DNA from: Paracoccus salsus
Lineage (GTDB): Bacteria; Pseudomonadota; Alphaproteobacteria; Rhodobacterales; Rhodobacteraceae
DNA: 64,000 nucleotides
Reading direction: 5' to 3'
Assembly (NCBI RefSeq): GCF_021556615.1
Contig: NZ_JAKGGD010000002.1
Span: forward strand, 610,460 to 674,459
The notes below the pieces were generated by a model. That model had not been told where the DNA came from. It worked only from the letters and a program-made list of their open reading frames with translations, and made no database searches. This document shows, in pieces, positions 55,578 through 64,000 of the stretch. The position numbers and the translations under genes were made by a program. Every line of letters starts with the position of its first letter. The first letter of the stretch is position 1.

Positions 55578-56987
55578 ATGAACTTTTACAACGAGATGTT
55601 CGACGGCGAGCGGGTTCGCGAACCCTATGCACGGCTCAGCGACTGGGTCGCGACCATGCCCGACGACTTCCGTCAGATGAAGCAGGCCGAGGCGGAGACC
55701 CTGTTCCGGCGGATCGGCATAACCTTCGCCGTCTACGGCGAGGGCGGCGATCCTGACCGGCTGATCCCCTTCGACATGATGCCGCGCGTCTTCGAGCAGG
55801 CCGAATGGCGCAGGCTCGAGCGCGGGATCAAGCAGCGCGCCCGCGCCCTGAACGCCTTCCTGCGCGACGTCTATGGCCGCGGAGAGATCGTGCGCGCGGG
55901 CCGTATCCCCGCCCGCCTCGTCTATCAGAACGAGGCCTACGAAAAGGCGGTGGTCGGGGTCGTGCCGCCGCGCGGCGTCTATTCCCACATCATCGGCATC
56001 GACCTGGTCCGAACCGCAAAGGACGAGTTCTTCGTGCTCGAGGACAATTGCCGCACGCCGTCCGGTGTCAGTTACATGCTGGAAAATCGCGAGATCATGA
56101 TGCGGATGTTCCCGCAGCTGTTCCGCGGCAACCGGATCGAGCCGGTGGACCAGTATCCCGAGTTGCTGCGCCGCACGCTGGAATCGGTCGCGCCGTCCAA
56201 ATGCACCGACCGGCCGACCTGCGTGGTGCTGACGCCGGGCCATTTCAACAGCGCGTATTACGAGCACAGCTTTCTGGCGAATCTGATGGGCGTGGAACTG
56301 GTCGAGGGTGCCGATCTGTTCGTGGATGGCGAGTTCGTGTACATGCGCACCACGCAGGGGCCCAAGCGCGTCGATGTCATCTATCGCCGGATCGACGACC
56401 CGTTCCTGGACCCGCTGTGCTTCCGGCCCGATTCGATGCTGGGCGTCCCCGGCCTGATGGACGTCTATCGTTCGGGAGGTGTCTCGATCTGCTCGGCCCC
56501 GGGTGCGGGTGTTGCCGACGACAAGGCGATCTACACGTTCGTCCCCGAGATGGTCCGCTTCTATCTGGGAGAGGAGCCGTTGCTGAACAACGTGCATACC
56601 TGGACGCTGTGGAAGCAGGACGACTACCGCTATGTCATGGAAAACCTGGCCGATCTGGTGGTCAAGGAAGTGCACGGGTCTGGCGGATACGGCATGCTGG
56701 TCGGGCCCAAGGCCAGCAAGGCCGAGGTCGAGGCGTTCCGCAGGAAGATCGAGGCGAACCCGTCGAACTACATCGCCCAGCCCACGCTGTCGCTGTCGAC
56801 CTGCCCGACCTTCGTCGAGGAGGGGATCGCGCCCCGCCACGTGGATTTGCGGCCCTACTGCCTGTGCGGGGACCGGATCGAACTGGTGCCGGGCGGGCTG
56901 ACCCGCGTGGCGCTGCGCGAAGGCAGCCTTGTCGTCAACTCGTCGCAGGGCGGTGGCGTCAAGGACACCTGGGTCCTGTCGGAATAA
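55578..56987 (+). CDS. Circularly permuted type 2 ATP-grasp protein
   Basis: Predicted ATP-dependent ligase of 469 aa that would join an amino group to a carboxylate, perhaps making a peptide or peptide tag. Conserved parts are FDMMPRVF, EDNCRTPSGVSYMLENR, VYRRIDDPFLDP and VKEVHGSGGYGMLVGP, in the order of the permuted ATP-grasp family. The ATG at 55578 follows a GGGGGGAAG site. It is first in a three-gene operon with an alpha-E protein and a transglutaminase. The product is unknown; Iyer and co-workers proposed such sets as peptide-synthesis systems. Confidence 0.87.
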   Translation: MNFYNEMFDGERVREPYARLSDWVATMPDDFRQMKQAEAETLFRRIGITFAVYGEGGDPDRLIPFDMMPRVFEQAEWRRLERGIKQRARALNAFLRDVYGRGEIVRAGRIPARLVYQNEAYEKAVVGVVPPRGVYSHIIGIDLVRTAKDEFFVLEDNCRTPSGVSYMLENREIMMRMFPQLFRGNRIEPVDQYPELLRRTLESVAPSKCTDRPTCVVLTPGHFNSAYYEHSFLANLMGVELVEGADLFVDGEFVYMRTTQGPKRVDVIYRRIDDPFLDPLCFRPDSMLGVPGLMDVYRSGGVSICSAPGAGVADDKAIYTFVPEMVRFYLGEEPLLNNVHTWTLWKQDDYRYVMENLADLVVKEVHGSGGYGMLVGPKASKAEVEAFRRKIEANPSNYIAQPTLSLSTCPTFVEEGIAPRHVDLRPYCLCGDRIELVPGGLTRVALREGSLVVNSSQGGGVKDTWVLSE

Positions 56988-57000
56988 GGGAACGGAACAG

Positions 57001-57957
57001 ATGCTCAGCCGCACAGCCTCGAATCTCTTCTGGATGGGCCGTCACCTGGAGCGCGCCGAAACCGCCGCGCGCCTGCTGGATGTCGGGCAGCGGATCACCC
57101 TGCTGCCCAATACCGAAGCCGGCTACCAGAACGAATGGAACTCTCTCTTGCAAGCCTCGGGCGCATCCGCGCGGTTTGCCGAGAAACATGGCGAGATCAC
57201 CCAGGAAAAAATCGAGGATTTCATCTTCTTCGACCGTCAGAATCCGTCCTCTGTGGCGTCCTGCATCGAAAAGGCGCGCGAAAGCGGGCGGATCGTGCGG
57301 ACCGCGCTGACCAGTGAAGTCTGGGACGCGCTGAACGTCGCCTACCAGGAGCTTCGCAAGATCGAGAAGAAGCCCCGGTCCAAGGTGGACACGGCCTCGC
57401 TGACCGAATTCACCACCGGGCACACCGCGACCGTGCGCGGGGCGATCAACTCGACCCAGCTGCGCAACGATGGCTGGCATTTCATGCATCTGGGCTATGG
57501 GCTGGAGCGGGCGGATGCGACCGCGCGGCTTCTGGACGTCAAGTATTTCGTGCTGCTGCCGCGGGTCGAATTCGTGGGGTCGGGTCTTGATAGTTACCAG
57601 TGGCAGGTGATCCTGCGGGCGTTGTCGGCGCACCGGGCCTTTCACTGGGCCTATCGTGGCGACGTCTCGGCCGGTCGGGTGGCGGATTTCCTGATCCTGA
57701 ATGGCGAAAGCCCGCGATCGCTGATCACCTCGCTCTACGAGGCGACCTGGCATCTGGAAGGGATCTCCAAGCGCTATGGCGACGCCGTGCCCGCAACCGC
57801 GCGCGACAAGGCGCGCGAGGTGCTGGCGGCCTTGCAGGCGCGCGACATCGACATGATTTTCGATGAAGGGCTGCACGAATTTCTGAGCTGGTTCATCAAC
57901 GAGATCAGCCTCGTCTCGATGCGGGTCCACGAGGATTATCTTCTGGGAGGGGCGTGA
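57001..57957 (+). CDS. Alpha-E domain protein
   Basis: All-alpha protein of 318 aa, starting with MLSRTASNLFWMGRHLERAE, the hallmark of the alpha-E family, with further conserved ERADATARLLD. It has no known enzymatic activity; it is almost always encoded beside permuted ATP-grasp and transglutaminase genes and probably acts as their partner. It starts 13 bp after the ATP-grasp stop and overlaps or abuts the transglutaminase start. Confidence 0.87.
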   Translation: MLSRTASNLFWMGRHLERAETAARLLDVGQRITLLPNTEAGYQNEWNSLLQASGASARFAEKHGEITQEKIEDFIFFDRQNPSSVASCIEKARESGRIVRTALTSEVWDALNVAYQELRKIEKKPRSKVDTASLTEFTTGHTATVRGAINSTQLRNDGWHFMHLGYGLERADATARLLDVKYFVLLPRVEFVGSGLDSYQWQVILRALSAHRAFHWAYRGDVSAGRVADFLILNGESPRSLITSLYEATWHLEGISKRYGDAVPATARDKAREVLAALQARDIDMIFDEGLHEFLSWFINEISLVSMRVHEDYLLGGA

Positions 57958-57959
57958 CG

Positions 57960-58802
57960 ATGAAACTGCGCATTTCGCATCAGACGGCCTATCGCTATGG
58001 CCATCCGACCCGCAACATCGTGCAAAGCCTTCGGCTGACCCCTTCGGTGTTCGAGGGCCAGCGCACGCAGGACTGGCAGATCGAGGTCCGGGGCGGCATC
58101 CGGGGTCCTGGTTTCCGCGACGGGGCCGGCGACTGGATCGAGGGCTGGACGGTCCGCGGCCCCAGCCAGGAGGTCGTTGTCAGCGTCCGCGGCCGGGTGG
58201 AAACCCGCGACACGGCGGGCGTGCTGCGCGGTCATCGCGAGATGATCAATCCCCTCGCCTATCTTCGCGACACCAAGCCCACCGCGCCCGATGACAATCT
58301 GCGCGACCTTGCCGGTTCGGTCTCCGAGACCGCGGACCGGCTGGATCTGGCGCACAAGCTGTCAGCAGCGGTCAGCGCGGCGATTGCCTTTCGCCCCGGC
58401 GTGACCGAATCTCACACGACCGCAGCCGAGGCGCTGAAGCTGGGTGAAGGAGTCTGCCAGGATCACACCCATGCGCTGATCGCCACGGCACGGCTGCGGG
58501 AAATGCCCGCGCGATACGTGTCGGGCTATCTGCACTCGACCATCAATGGCGAGCCGGATGACGCTGCCCATGCCTGGGCCGAGATCCATATCGCGGGGTT
58601 GGGCTGGGTGGGCTTCGACGCCGCGAATGCCTGCGGTCCCGACGAACGCTATGTCCGGCTGGGGTCGGGCCTTGACGCCCAGGACGCCGCGCCGATCCGC
58701 GGGATCTCTCAGGGTCGCGGCGGTGAAATGATGGACGTTTCTGTCAGCGTCGAGGAACTGGAAAGCTTTCAGCAGCAAAGCCAGTCGCAGACCCAGAGCT
58801 GA
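57960..58802 (+). CDS. Transglutaminase-like cysteine protease family protein
   Basis: Papain-fold protein of 280 aa with an N-terminal beta domain (about 1-90) and a transglutaminase core. The Cys-His-Asp triad is visible: Cys in GEGVCQDHTH, His in DDAAHAWAEI and Asp in WVGFDAAN. It may hydrolyse or transfer peptide bonds in the product of the ATP-grasp enzyme. I use the ATG at 57960 behind a GGGAGGGG site; a GTG at 57954 is in frame and overlaps the alpha-E stop. Confidence 0.88.
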   Translation: MKLRISHQTAYRYGHPTRNIVQSLRLTPSVFEGQRTQDWQIEVRGGIRGPGFRDGAGDWIEGWTVRGPSQEVVVSVRGRVETRDTAGVLRGHREMINPLAYLRDTKPTAPDDNLRDLAGSVSETADRLDLAHKLSAAVSAAIAFRPGVTESHTTAAEALKLGEGVCQDHTHALIATARLREMPARYVSGYLHSTINGEPDDAAHAWAEIHIAGLGWVGFDAANACGPDERYVRLGSGLDAQDAAPIRGISQGRGGEMMDVSVSVEELESFQQQSQSQTQS

Positions 58803-59018
58803 GCGGACAGCATCTTCGCGGTCGAGGCTGGTTCAGCAGGCTGGCTTCACCCTCGTGCGCGTCGCGCTGCGGCCGAACGGCCTTGCGCGAGGGGGCTGGG
58901 CGAAGCGCCTGAAACCCGACTGCCGACCGCATGGCACACCAGACCAGTCGAATTGCCTGCCTGCCATCCAAGGAAAAAAGGCCTGTCTGATGTGATCGGA
59001 CCCCGCGCGGCGGATGCC

Positions 59019-59921
59019 TCAAGCCGACTTTGACGGGCGAGCCTGCCGGATGGGCCAGACCTCCAGCACACCGGCGAGCAGGACCAGAAATCCTCCTGTG
59101 ATTTCAATGGTATGTAGTCGCTCATCCGCGAGGATCGCTGCCGATATCGCGCCCACCAAGACCTCGGACATCAGCAATATCCCGACCCGCGCCGGTTCCA
59201 GCCGGATGGTAGCCCACATGAGACTGACCATGGAGAGTGCCCACCAGATTCCCCCGGCGGCAAGGGCGACAGAAATCAGCCGGCCCAGGCTGCCGAGGGT
59301 TTCACCGCTCGGCAGCGGTGCCAGAACAGGAGCAAGCATGCACGATATCACCAACGCGCCGGCAGAGAAGACAAAGGCAGCTTCGGCGAGCCCGAGGGCG
59401 GACTTCGCGCGGATACCGGTTGTTGCGATCGACCACACAAGCCCGGCGAGCAGGGCCATCCATTCACCGGTGCTGCGCGGAATCGGCGCGGTGCCGTCAG
59501 CACTCAGCATCACGGTCAGGCCGACGAGGCCCACCCCGATCGCCACAAGGCGCATGCGAGGCGTTTTCCAGCCCATGACATATCTGCCGATGAGCGTGCT
59601 CCAGACCGGCGTCAGGAAGTAGAGGAGGATGATGATTGCCACTCGGCCGTAGACAAATGCCACGGAGTAGAGGGCGAAGGCTGCGCCGCCCAGAGCGATC
59701 GATATCAGGGCAACGGAACCTGCGTTTCGGATCGCCCGCCAGCTTCGAACTGCCACAGGCAGCAAGAGGGCGACAGCCGAGCCTGTAATCGCAACCGTTC
59801 CCCACGCACCCATCAGGCCCAACTCTGTCAGGGCGCGAACAGGAAGCCAGTAAAATCCCCAGAATGCTCCTGTCGCAAAGACGATTGCGGTGGCCAGAAT
59901 GGCGGCACGATCATTCATCAT
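59019..59921 (-). CDS. EamA/DMT-superfamily transporter
   Basis: Drug/metabolite transporter-like membrane protein of 300 aa with ten hydrophobic helices in two EamA halves (WGFYWLPVRAL near the start, ILLYFLTPVWSTLIGR at the end of the first half). It is the only minus-strand gene between the transglutaminase and Anbu genes, with ~200-300 bp of unexplained DNA on each side. By eye its codons are less GC-biased than its neighbours. This fits a later insertion into an operon that is continuous in relatives, though I cannot prove it. Substrate unknown. Confidence 0.87.
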   Translation of the reverse strand: MMNDRAAILATAIVFATGAFWGFYWLPVRALTELGLMGAWGTVAITGSAVALLLPVAVRSWRAIRNAGSVALISIALGGAAFALYSVAFVYGRVAIIILLYFLTPVWSTLIGRYVMGWKTPRMRLVAIGVGLVGLTVMLSADGTAPIPRSTGEWMALLAGLVWSIATTGIRAKSALGLAEAAFVFSAGALVISCMLAPVLAPLPSGETLGSLGRLISVALAAGGIWWALSMVSLMWATIRLEPARVGILLMSEVLVGAISAAILADERLHTIEITGGFLVLLAGVLEVWPIRQARPSKSA

Positions 59922-60229
59922 GCGCGTGGCATTAGCGCAGGTTCACCCAAGGAACAACATGGCAGCGGCTGGCAAGCGCCGCCGCGATCTTCAGCCATCA
60001 CGACCCTTGTCGCGCTGGTCGGCGTCTTTGTGGCGGCGCCGGCCGATTTCCGAAAATCAGGCGTGACCAGGTCCGGCCACCCGCGTGGGCGCATCGCGCC
60101 AGGCGATACTCAACCGCCCGCAAACCCCTTGCCTTTTCTGGTGGATAACAGGGAATTCCTGCGCAACGAGAGATTGCTACGCCAATCCGGCAGGCATAGG
60201 TTGGCATCGACTTTATGGGATTTCCTGCG
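59922..60229. other. 308-bp region between the DMT transporter and anbu
   Basis: No gene recognised. It holds a candidate promoter for anbu near its right end and nothing else that I can identify. Confidence 0.4.
60174..60202 (+). promoter_or_regulatory. Candidate promoter of anbu
   Basis: TTGCTA, a 17-bp spacer and TAGGTT. It would start transcription near 60208, leaving a leader of about 22 nt, and would let anbu be read apart from the ATP-grasp operon. Confidence 0.35.
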
Positions 60230-60955
60230 ATGACTTACTGTGTCGGTCTGAAACTGAATGACGGGTTGGTGCTGTTGTCTGATACCCGGACGAATGCCGG
60301 GCTGGACAACATCGCCTGCTATCGCAAGATGTTCTTCTTCGAGAATCCGGGCGAACGGGTGATCGCGATCATGACCGCCGGATCGCTGTCGGTGACCCAG
60401 ACCGCGCTTGCGCGGCTGGACGAGGCGAACACCGACGAGATGGCCGACGAGGCCAGTTCGATCCTGAAGGCGCAGACCATGCTTCAGGTCGCCACCATCA
60501 TCGGCAACACCCTGTCGCGCACGCGCCGCGAGATCGCCGATCAGTGCCGCGACCTGCGCCAGCAGGCCTCGGCCAGCATGATCGTGGCGGGTCAGCGGGC
60601 TGGCGGCGACATGCGGATGTTCCTGATCTATCCCGAGGGAAATTTCATCGAGGCGACCGAGGACACTCCCTTCCTGCAGATCGGCGAGCACAAATATGGA
60701 AAGCCGATCCTGGACCGCGTGGTGACGCCCGCGACCAGCCTTGCCGACGCGCAAAAGGCCGTGCTGCTTTCGATGGATTCCACGCTGCGGTCGAACCTGT
60801 CGGTGGGCATGCCCCTGGATCTCGCGGTGATCGAGAAGGACGCCTGCCGGGTCTCGGCACGCAGACGCATCCTGGAAGGCGATTCCGACTTCATGGAGAT
60901 GAGCGCAGCCTGGTCCGCCGCCTTGCGCGAAAGCTTCGTGAATGTCTCGCTCTAG
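60230..60955 (+). CDS. anbu: Anbu, proteasome-type peptidase
   Basis: Ancestral beta-subunit-like (Anbu/BPH) peptidase of 241 aa, related to HslV and 20S proteasome beta subunits. After removal of the initiator Met the protein begins with TYCVGLKLNDG, exposing Thr2 as the N-terminal nucleophile; this decides the start at 60230 over an upstream frame at 60215. Conserved SDTRTNAG and the AGSLSVTQ segment follow. Anbu genes usually accompany ATP-grasp, alpha-E and transglutaminase genes; here a DMT transporter lies between. The substrate is unknown. Confidence 0.9.
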   Translation: MTYCVGLKLNDGLVLLSDTRTNAGLDNIACYRKMFFFENPGERVIAIMTAGSLSVTQTALARLDEANTDEMADEASSILKAQTMLQVATIIGNTLSRTRREIADQCRDLRQQASASMIVAGQRAGGDMRMFLIYPEGNFIEATEDTPFLQIGEHKYGKPILDRVVTPATSLADAQKAVLLSMDSTLRSNLSVGMPLDLAVIEKDACRVSARRRILEGDSDFMEMSAAWSAALRESFVNVSL

Positions 60956-61141
60956 CATCAGGATCTTCGCGGTCGGCCGGATCGTCCCGTCCCGCAATGT
61001 GCAGGGCCCCGGCGGCCACGCTGGCCGGCGCGCGGTGGACCGGTGCATGGGCCGCCGGACGATGCGGCCATGAGGGTCCGCCTTCGGCGTTGAGGCTTTC
61101 CTGCGACCACGTTAATCAGGCCGAAGGCAGGGGGGACATTC

Positions 61142-63421
61142 ATGACCGACAAGACGCGCCGCGGCGCCCGCATCACGCCCGAAGAGGCGCTGGCCTATCA
61201 CATGGAGCCGCGCCCGGGGAAATTCGACATCACACCCTCGACGCCCATGACCACGCAGCGCGATCTGTCGCTGGCCTACAGTCCCGGCGTCGCGGTGCCC
61301 GTCCAGGCGATCGCCGACAAGCCCGAGACCGCCTATGACTATACGACCAAGGGCAATTTGGTGGCCGTGATCTCGAACGGCACGGCGATCCTGGGGATGG
61401 GGAATCTGGGCGCGCTGGCCTCGAAGCCGGTGATGGAAGGCAAGGCGGTGCTGTTCAAGCGCTTTGCCGACGTGAATGCCATAGACCTTGAGCTGGACAC
61501 CGAGGACGCCGAGGAATTCATCAACGCCGTCAAGCTGATGGGACCCACCTTCGGGGGTATCAATCTGGAGGACATCAAGGCGCCCGAATGCTTCATCATC
61601 GAGCAGCGCCTGAAGGAGTTGATGGACATCCCGGTCTTCCATGATGACCAGCACGGGACGGCGGTGATCTGTGCCGCGGGTCTGCTGAACGCCCTCGAAC
61701 TGACCGGCAAGAAGATCGAGGATGTCCGGATCGTCCTGAACGGCGCCGGTGCCGCGGGCATCGCCTGCCTGGAACTGCTGAAATCCATGGGCGCGCGGCA
61801 CGACAACTGCATCATGTGCGATACCAAGGGCGTGATCTGGCAGGGTCGGACCGAGGGCATGAACCAGTGGAAATCGGCGCATGCGGCGGTGACCGAGGCG
61901 CGCTCGCTGGACGATGCGATGCGGGGCGCCGACGTGTTCCTGGGAGTCAGCGTCAAGGGCGCGGTCACGCAGGAGATGGTCCAGTCGATGGCCGACAACC
62001 CGGTCATCTTCGCGATGGCCAATCCCGACCCGGAAATCACGCCCGAAGAAGCCCATTCCGTCCGGGCCGACGCGATCGTCGCCACCGGGCGCAGCGACTA
62101 TCCCAACCAGGTCAACAACGTGCTTGGCTTTCCCTATCTGTTCCGCGGTGCGCTGGACATCCACGCCCGCGCCATCAATGACGAGATGAAGATCGCCTGC
62201 GCCCGGGCCCTTGCCGGGCTGGCGCGCGAGGACGTGCCTGACGAGGTGGCCGCCGCCTATGGGCGCAAGCTGCAATTCGGTCGGGACTACATCATTCCGA
62301 CGCCCTTCGATCCGCGCCTGATCCATGTCGTGCCGCCCGCCGTCGCCCGTGCCGGGATGGATACCGGCGTCGCCCGCCGCCCGATCATCGACATGGACGG
62401 CTATACCCAGGCGCTGAAGGCGCGGATGGACCCGACTGCGGCAATCCTGCGCGGAATCCATGTGCGCGCGCGCCAGAAACAGGCCCGCATGATCTTTGCC
62501 GAGGGCGACGATCCGCGCGTGCTGCGTGCCGCGGTGTCCTGGCAGCGGACCGGAATGGGACAGGCCCTGGTCGTGGGCCGCGAACATGACGTGAAGGAGA
62601 AGCTGGAAGCCGCCGGGCTTGCCGACGCGGTACGCGAGATCACGGTCGTCAACGCCGCCAATTCCCGGCACCTCGACGCCTATCACGAATTTCTCTACGC
62701 CCGCCTGCAACGCAAGGGCGTGGACAGGGAGGACGCGCACAAGCTGGCCAATCGCGACCGCCACGTGTTTGCGGCGCTGATGCTGGCGCATGGGCACGGC
62801 GATGGTCTGGTCACCGGTGCGACGCGCAAGAACGCCCATGTGCTGGCACAGCTTGGACAGGTCTTCGACCTGCGCCCGCAGGACGGCGCGGTGGGGATCA
62901 CCGCCGTCCTGCACAAGGGGCGGATCGTGCTGATCGGCGATACGCTGGTCCACGAATGGCCCGAGGCTGACGATCTGGCCGACATCGCGATGCGCGGGGC
63001 CGCGGTGGCACGCGGGCTTGGGCTGGAGCCACGGGTGGCCTTCCTCTCGTTCTCGAATTTCGGCTATCCGATCAGCGAACGCGCCATCAAGATGGCCGAG
63101 GCGCCGAAGGTCCTGGACGCGCGCGGCGCCGATTTCGAATACGAGGGCGAAATGACGGTGGATGTCGCGCTGAACGCCGAATCGGCCGCACGATACCCGT
63201 TCAGCCGACTGACCGGTCCGGCCAATGTTCTGGTCGTGCCGGCACGCCATTCGGCCTCGATCTCGGTCAAGCTGCTGCAAGAGATGGCGGGCGCGACGGT
63301 GATCGGCCCGATCCTGACCGGGGTGCGGATGCCGATCCAGATATGCTCGACCAGCTCGACTGTCAGCGACATCCTGAACATGGCGGCAATCTCGGCCGGT
63401 GGGCTGGGGATCGGAAAATGA
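61142..63421 (+). CDS. maeB: NADP-dependent malic enzyme with phosphotransacetylase-like domain
   Basis: Oxidatively decarboxylates malate to pyruvate, giving NADPH. The first ~430 residues are the malic enzyme domain (AYSPGVAVP, VFHDDQHGTAVI, and the Rossmann motif GAGAAGIA); the last ~320 resemble phosphotransacetylase (FAEGDDPRVLRA, LVTGATRKNAHVL) but act as a regulatory domain in MaeB-type enzymes, responding to acetyl-CoA. Length 759 aa is normal. It is transcribed alone; a GGGGG-rich site precedes the ATG. Confidence 0.95.
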   Translation: MTDKTRRGARITPEEALAYHMEPRPGKFDITPSTPMTTQRDLSLAYSPGVAVPVQAIADKPETAYDYTTKGNLVAVISNGTAILGMGNLGALASKPVMEGKAVLFKRFADVNAIDLELDTEDAEEFINAVKLMGPTFGGINLEDIKAPECFIIEQRLKELMDIPVFHDDQHGTAVICAAGLLNALELTGKKIEDVRIVLNGAGAAGIACLELLKSMGARHDNCIMCDTKGVIWQGRTEGMNQWKSAHAAVTEARSLDDAMRGADVFLGVSVKGAVTQEMVQSMADNPVIFAMANPDPEITPEEAHSVRADAIVATGRSDYPNQVNNVLGFPYLFRGALDIHARAINDEMKIACARALAGLAREDVPDEVAAAYGRKLQFGRDYIIPTPFDPRLIHVVPPAVARAGMDTGVARRPIIDMDGYTQALKARMDPTAAILRGIHVRARQKQARMIFAEGDDPRVLRAAVSWQRTGMGQALVVGREHDVKEKLEAAGLADAVREITVVNAANSRHLDAYHEFLYARLQRKGVDREDAHKLANRDRHVFAALMLAHGHGDGLVTGATRKNAHVLAQLGQVFDLRPQDGAVGITAVLHKGRIVLIGDTLVHEWPEADDLADIAMRGAAVARGLGLEPRVAFLSFSNFGYPISERAIKMAEAPKVLDARGADFEYEGEMTVDVALNAESAARYPFSRLTGPANVLVVPARHSASISVKLLQEMAGATVIGPILTGVRMPIQICSTSSTVSDILNMAAISAGGLGIGK

Positions 63422-63489
63422 GCGGTGCCGTGCCGACCCCCCAGGGCAGTCAGGTGCGGTCGGCGATCACGGAAGCCTGATCACGTTCG

Positions 63490-63520
63490 CGCGCGGCCGT
63501 GGGCGCCCGACGGCCGCGCG
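63490..63520 (+). terminator. Hairpin downstream of maeB
   Basis: Perfect 11-bp stem CGCGCGGCCGT / ACGGCCGCGCG with a 9-base loop, ~70 bp after the maeB stop. No T run; terminator assignment is tentative. Confidence 0.4.
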
Positions 63521-63886
63521 GGCCGGGCACCAGAGGGGCTTTTCTGAAAGACCGTTGCCCCTGCCTTGACATTGTCGCGAAGGCGGCCGGATGGTCTGCC
63601 CGGCGGGCAGCCGCAAGCGGCACCGCTTCCAACACATGAGTCACCGGCCCGCGAATACCATGATCGCGGGGCTTTCTATCGCTTCGCCCGACCTGAGCGC
63701 CCTGCTTCAACTTTCACTCACCGCCGATGACGGCGCAACCGCAACCGGCGGCTGGACCAGTCTGATCGACTCGCTGGCCTTGCCCGGCAAGCGCGCTGAC
63801 CCGGTTGCGTGTTTCGGTCGATGAAACCGGCGACTGAGGGCCGGCCACCACCGCAATCCTCGGATCAGGACAAGCCCGCATGCAGG

Positions 63887-63916
63887 AAGGGCGGCCCCTT
63901 TCCGGGGGCCGCCCTT
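63887..63916 (-). terminator. Hairpin downstream of the right-edge gene
   Basis: Perfect 12-bp stem AAGGGCGGCCCC / GGGGCCGCCCTT with a 6-base loop. It lies 31 bp past the stop of the minus-strand gene at the window edge and probably terminates it. Confidence 0.6.
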
Positions 63917-63947
63917 CGTCATGTCGTCGCGGGTCGGGCCTGTGGTC

Positions 63948-64000
63948 TCAGGCGGCCGTCTTGGCGGCCGAACCGGCTTTTTCCGCGACCTCTTTACCCA
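63948..64000 (-). CDS. C-terminal end of a minus-strand gene, possibly a phasin (partial)
   Basis: Only the last 17 residues are inside the window. They read GKEVAEKAGSAAKTAA or similar, then TGA. A Lys/Ala-rich tail like this is typical of phasins, the coat proteins of polyhydroxyalkanoate granules, but many basic proteins end similarly. The strong hairpin that follows supports a real gene end. The rest of the gene lies beyond the window. Confidence 0.4.
   Translation of the reverse strand, partial: GKEVAEKAGSAAKTAA

Larger units (their letters stand above)
63422..63947. other. 526-bp region after maeB, no gene recognised
   Basis: Short open frames occur on both strands but none resembles a known protein. 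Two hairpins are present, listed separately. A TTGACA at 63566-63571 has no acceptable -10 partner. Confidence 0.45.

Noticed and set aside
61112..63280. 722-aa open frame antisense to maeB
   Set aside because: Same cause; the sense strand encodes a full malic enzyme.
63591..63824. 77-aa plus-strand open frame after maeB
   Set aside because: No ribosome site, promoter or recognisable sequence.

Overview
The window looks like chromosomal DNA of a high-GC alphaproteobacterium in the Rhodobacteraceae, most likely Paracoccus or a close relative. The best clue is the petABC (fbc) operon: its cytochrome c1 has a very long acidic, Ala/Glu/Asp-rich stretch before the haem domain, as known for Paracoccus cytochrome c1. 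An alphaproteobacterial-type RpoH promoter before dnaK, a serC leader RNA before serC-serA and ATGA-type gene overlaps fit the same group. Most of the window is core genome; I see no IS element, prophage, CRISPR array, rRNA or tRNA.

Layout. 0.3-4 kb: an MCE/Mla-type lipid transport operon (permease with STAS domain, ATPase, MCE protein, auxiliary lipoprotein). 4.3-5.6 kb: a TerC-like (DUF475) membrane protein with a structured leader, tail to tail with trhO. 6.7-8.7 kb: NAD salvage (pncA-pncB). 8.7-13 kb, minus strand: a Pit phosphate transporter, arfB-Nudix, and a compact NTF2-like/GNAT/nitrilase operon. 13.3-24.6 kb: a surface-glycan region with phosphomannomutase, a sulfotransferase-like protein, a GT14-type protein, two tandem GT2 paralogues, galE, galU, kdsB, cysQ, and a polysaccharide-export-type ABC permease with no ATPase beside it. 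24.8-28.8 kb: dnaK-dnaJ and radC. 29.1-32.3 kb: petABC. 32.4-33.3 kb: a PfkB-family sugar kinase. 33.3-39.5 kb, minus strand: pstSCAB-phoU-phoB behind a Pho box. 39.6-43.3 kb, minus strand: mutS-aroC. 43.4-46.8 kb: a TPP riboswitch and thiBPQ. 47.5-49.4 kb: a protein made only of RTX repeats, with almost identical 390-bp internal tandem repeats, behind an AT-rich leader. 49.7-52.6 kb: serC-serA. 52.7-54.4 kb: a metallophosphoesterase, a CreA-family protein and hspQ. 54.4-55.3 kb: an anti-sigma-factor-type kinase with a STAS partner. 55.6-61 kb: a circularly permuted ATP-grasp / alpha-E / transglutaminase operon and an Anbu proteasome-like peptidase, separated by an oppositely oriented DMT transporter. 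61.1-63.4 kb: maeB. The right edge holds the 3' end of a gene, perhaps a phasin.

How the genes work together. Nucleotide sugars (mannose-1-P/glucose-1-P by the mutase, UDP-Glc by GalU, UDP-Gal by GalE, CMP-Kdo by KdsB) feed the glycosyltransferases. CysQ may remove the PAP released by the sulfotransferase-like enzyme. Pst plus PhoU/PhoB and the separate Pit carrier cover high- and low-affinity phosphate uptake.

Least explained and most worth pursuing are: (1) the Anbu / ATP-grasp / alpha-E / transglutaminase system, with its transporter between; (2) the mutually exclusive hairpins before the TerC-like gene; (3) a perfect 12-bp inverted repeat pair straddling the galU promoter; (4) the near-identical RTX repeats; (5) the NTF2-GNAT-nitrilase operon. 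Promoters, hairpins and repeats were found by eye and no search was run, so family assignments rest on recognised motifs and order.
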